Below, one piece after another: positions 63,128-64,000 of a stretch of 64,000 nucleotides of DNA. This DNA comes from Gonocerus acuteangulatus (Eukaryota > Arthropoda > Insecta > Hemiptera > Coreidae), in the NCBI GenBank assembly GCA_946811695.1, contig OX328126.1, positions 9,264,361 through 9,328,360 on the forward strand. Direction: 5' to 3'. The stretch's first letter is position 1. Each line of letters begins with the position of its first letter. The notes under the pieces are model-generated. The model searched no databases. It worked only from the letters and a program-made list of their open reading frames with translations, and had not been told where the DNA came from. The translations under genes were made by a program, and so were the position numbers.

Positions 63128-63569
63128 ATTTTATTTACTTACAGCAGTCAATATATTGTATATATACAAGTTACGATTTTATTTACTTACAGCAGTCAAT
63201 ATATTGTATATATACAAGTTACGATTTTATTTACTTACAGCAGTCAATATATTGTATATATACAAGTTACGATTTTATTTACTTACAGCAGTCAATATAT
63301 TGTATATATACAAGTTACGATTTTATTTACTTACAGCAGTCAATATATTGTATATATACAAGTTACGATTTTATTTACTTACAGCAGTCAATATATTGTA
63401 TATATACAAGTTACGATTTTATTTACTTACAGCAGTCAATATATTGTATATATACAAGTTACGATTTTATTTACTTACAGCAGTCAATATATTGTATATA
63501 TACAAGTTACGATTTTATTTACTTACAGCAGTCAATATATTGTATATATACAAGTTACGATTTTATTTT
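63128..63569. repeat. 48-bp tandem repeat, nine identical copies
   Basis: ATTTTATTTACTTACAGCAG begins each unit at 63128, 63176, 63224 and so on to 63512. No base differs between copies. Because 48 is divisible by three, two frames stay open and give 173- and 179-residue repeat proteins that are not credible genes. Confidence 0.97.
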
Positions 63570-63602
63570 ATGCATTTATTTATTTTTATTAGATTATTCT
63601 TA

Positions 63603-63670
63603 ACCTTCCAGCAGTCGCGCCCACTGTTGGACACGGGCGGTCGCGCGGCGCACTCAGTGCGCCATCGTAT
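63603..63670. mobile_element. piggyBac-like terminus
   Basis: TTAACCTTCCAGCAGTCGCG followed by a GC-rich segment with the hairpin GCGCAC-TCA-GTGCGC. It shares TTAACCTTCC with 23066 and 25632 (reversed). The rest of the element would lie to the right, beyond clear recognition. Confidence 0.4.
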
Positions 63671-64000
63671 TTATTTTCGTGTTATTGTGTTTTAAACGTC
63701 TATTTATTGATTTTTTTCTTAACTATTATATTATTTATTGTAGTTAAGTCATTATTGTAGACAGATATATAAATGCTATGTAAATAATCTCATTTTATTT
63801 TTTATAATTAATTTATTGCATATATATAAAACTTTATTTATTTTTAAGAATTATTTAATTTACAATAAGACTGAAAATTGTAATGTTTATAAACACTAAA
63901 AGACACACTTTAAAAGACAATTTAACATTAAAAGATATTTAAATAAAAGTAGAAATATACATGGTAATTAAATGCTAAGAATGTAATTCTTAAGATCTAT
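63671..64000. other. AT-rich DNA, nothing recognised
   Basis: No supported feature up to the window end. Confidence 0.4.

Noticed and set aside
63071..63695. Two overlapping 173- and 179-codon repeat proteins
   Set aside because: Nine identical 48-bp units keep any frame open; there is no non-repeat domain.

Overview
The window looks like repeat-dominated nuclear DNA from an invertebrate animal, most likely an arthropod. It is AT-rich, has about two dozen (AT)n microsatellites, and carries remnants of nearly every animal transposon class: Jockey-type and RNase H-bearing LINEs, Penelope-like ends with hammerhead ribozymes, 5S- and tRNA-headed SINEs, Helitrons, hAT, PIF/Harbinger, mariner and piggyBac-like elements. 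The species cannot be named from the sequence alone. Most long open frames are read-through of tandem repeats or microsatellites and are not genes.

Only one host exon is convincing: the last exon of cytochrome c oxidase subunit IV (7017-6736, minus strand). It has a splice acceptor and poly(A) signals but an in-frame stop. One short block (5202-5486) resembles a densovirus-type NS1 helicase region and is probably an endogenous viral fragment. The longest real coding remnant, 32725-33999, is a chimera. A 5'-truncated LINE carrying RNase H and a zinc knuckle landed, with a 12-bp target duplication, inside an older LINE copy and by chance kept the reading frame.

Layout. 0-5 kb: Helitron, 5S SINE, MITE, G-rich tract. 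5-8.7 kb: viral-like fragment, 72-bp satellite, COX4 exon, DDE transposase remnant. 9-16 kb: a 944-bp hAT-like element with an empty site at 14.1 kb, a Harbinger element with a transposase remnant, SINEs, and a Helitron with an internal 372-bp duplication. 16.8-17.8 kb: degenerate minisatellite. 17.8-29.5 kb: SINEs, LINE reverse-transcriptase fragments, a MITE, a foldback element in a LINE, and possible piggyBac-like ends. 30-35 kb: 33-bp repeat, a ribozyme-bearing palindrome, piggyBac-like end, a duplicated module, nested LINEs. 36-41.5 kb: tandem repeats and a mariner fragment. 42-48.6 kb: dense microsatellites, a large-TIR element encoding one ORF in each arm, a ribozyme-type palindrome. 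49-54 kb: Jockey insertion, SINEs, Helitrons. 54-64 kb: Helitrons, an 8-bp-TSD MITE, a second ribozyme palindrome, a second hAT-like element, a GC-richer promoter-like stretch, and a nine-copy perfect 48-bp repeat.

The genes do not form a pathway. The window is mainly a record of transposon nesting, and several insertions can be proved from target duplications, empty sites or a reading frame that closes when the insert is removed. The most interesting items are the hammerhead palindromes with self-complementary stem III, the SINEs that share body and tail modules across 5S and tRNA heads, and the nested LINE chimera.
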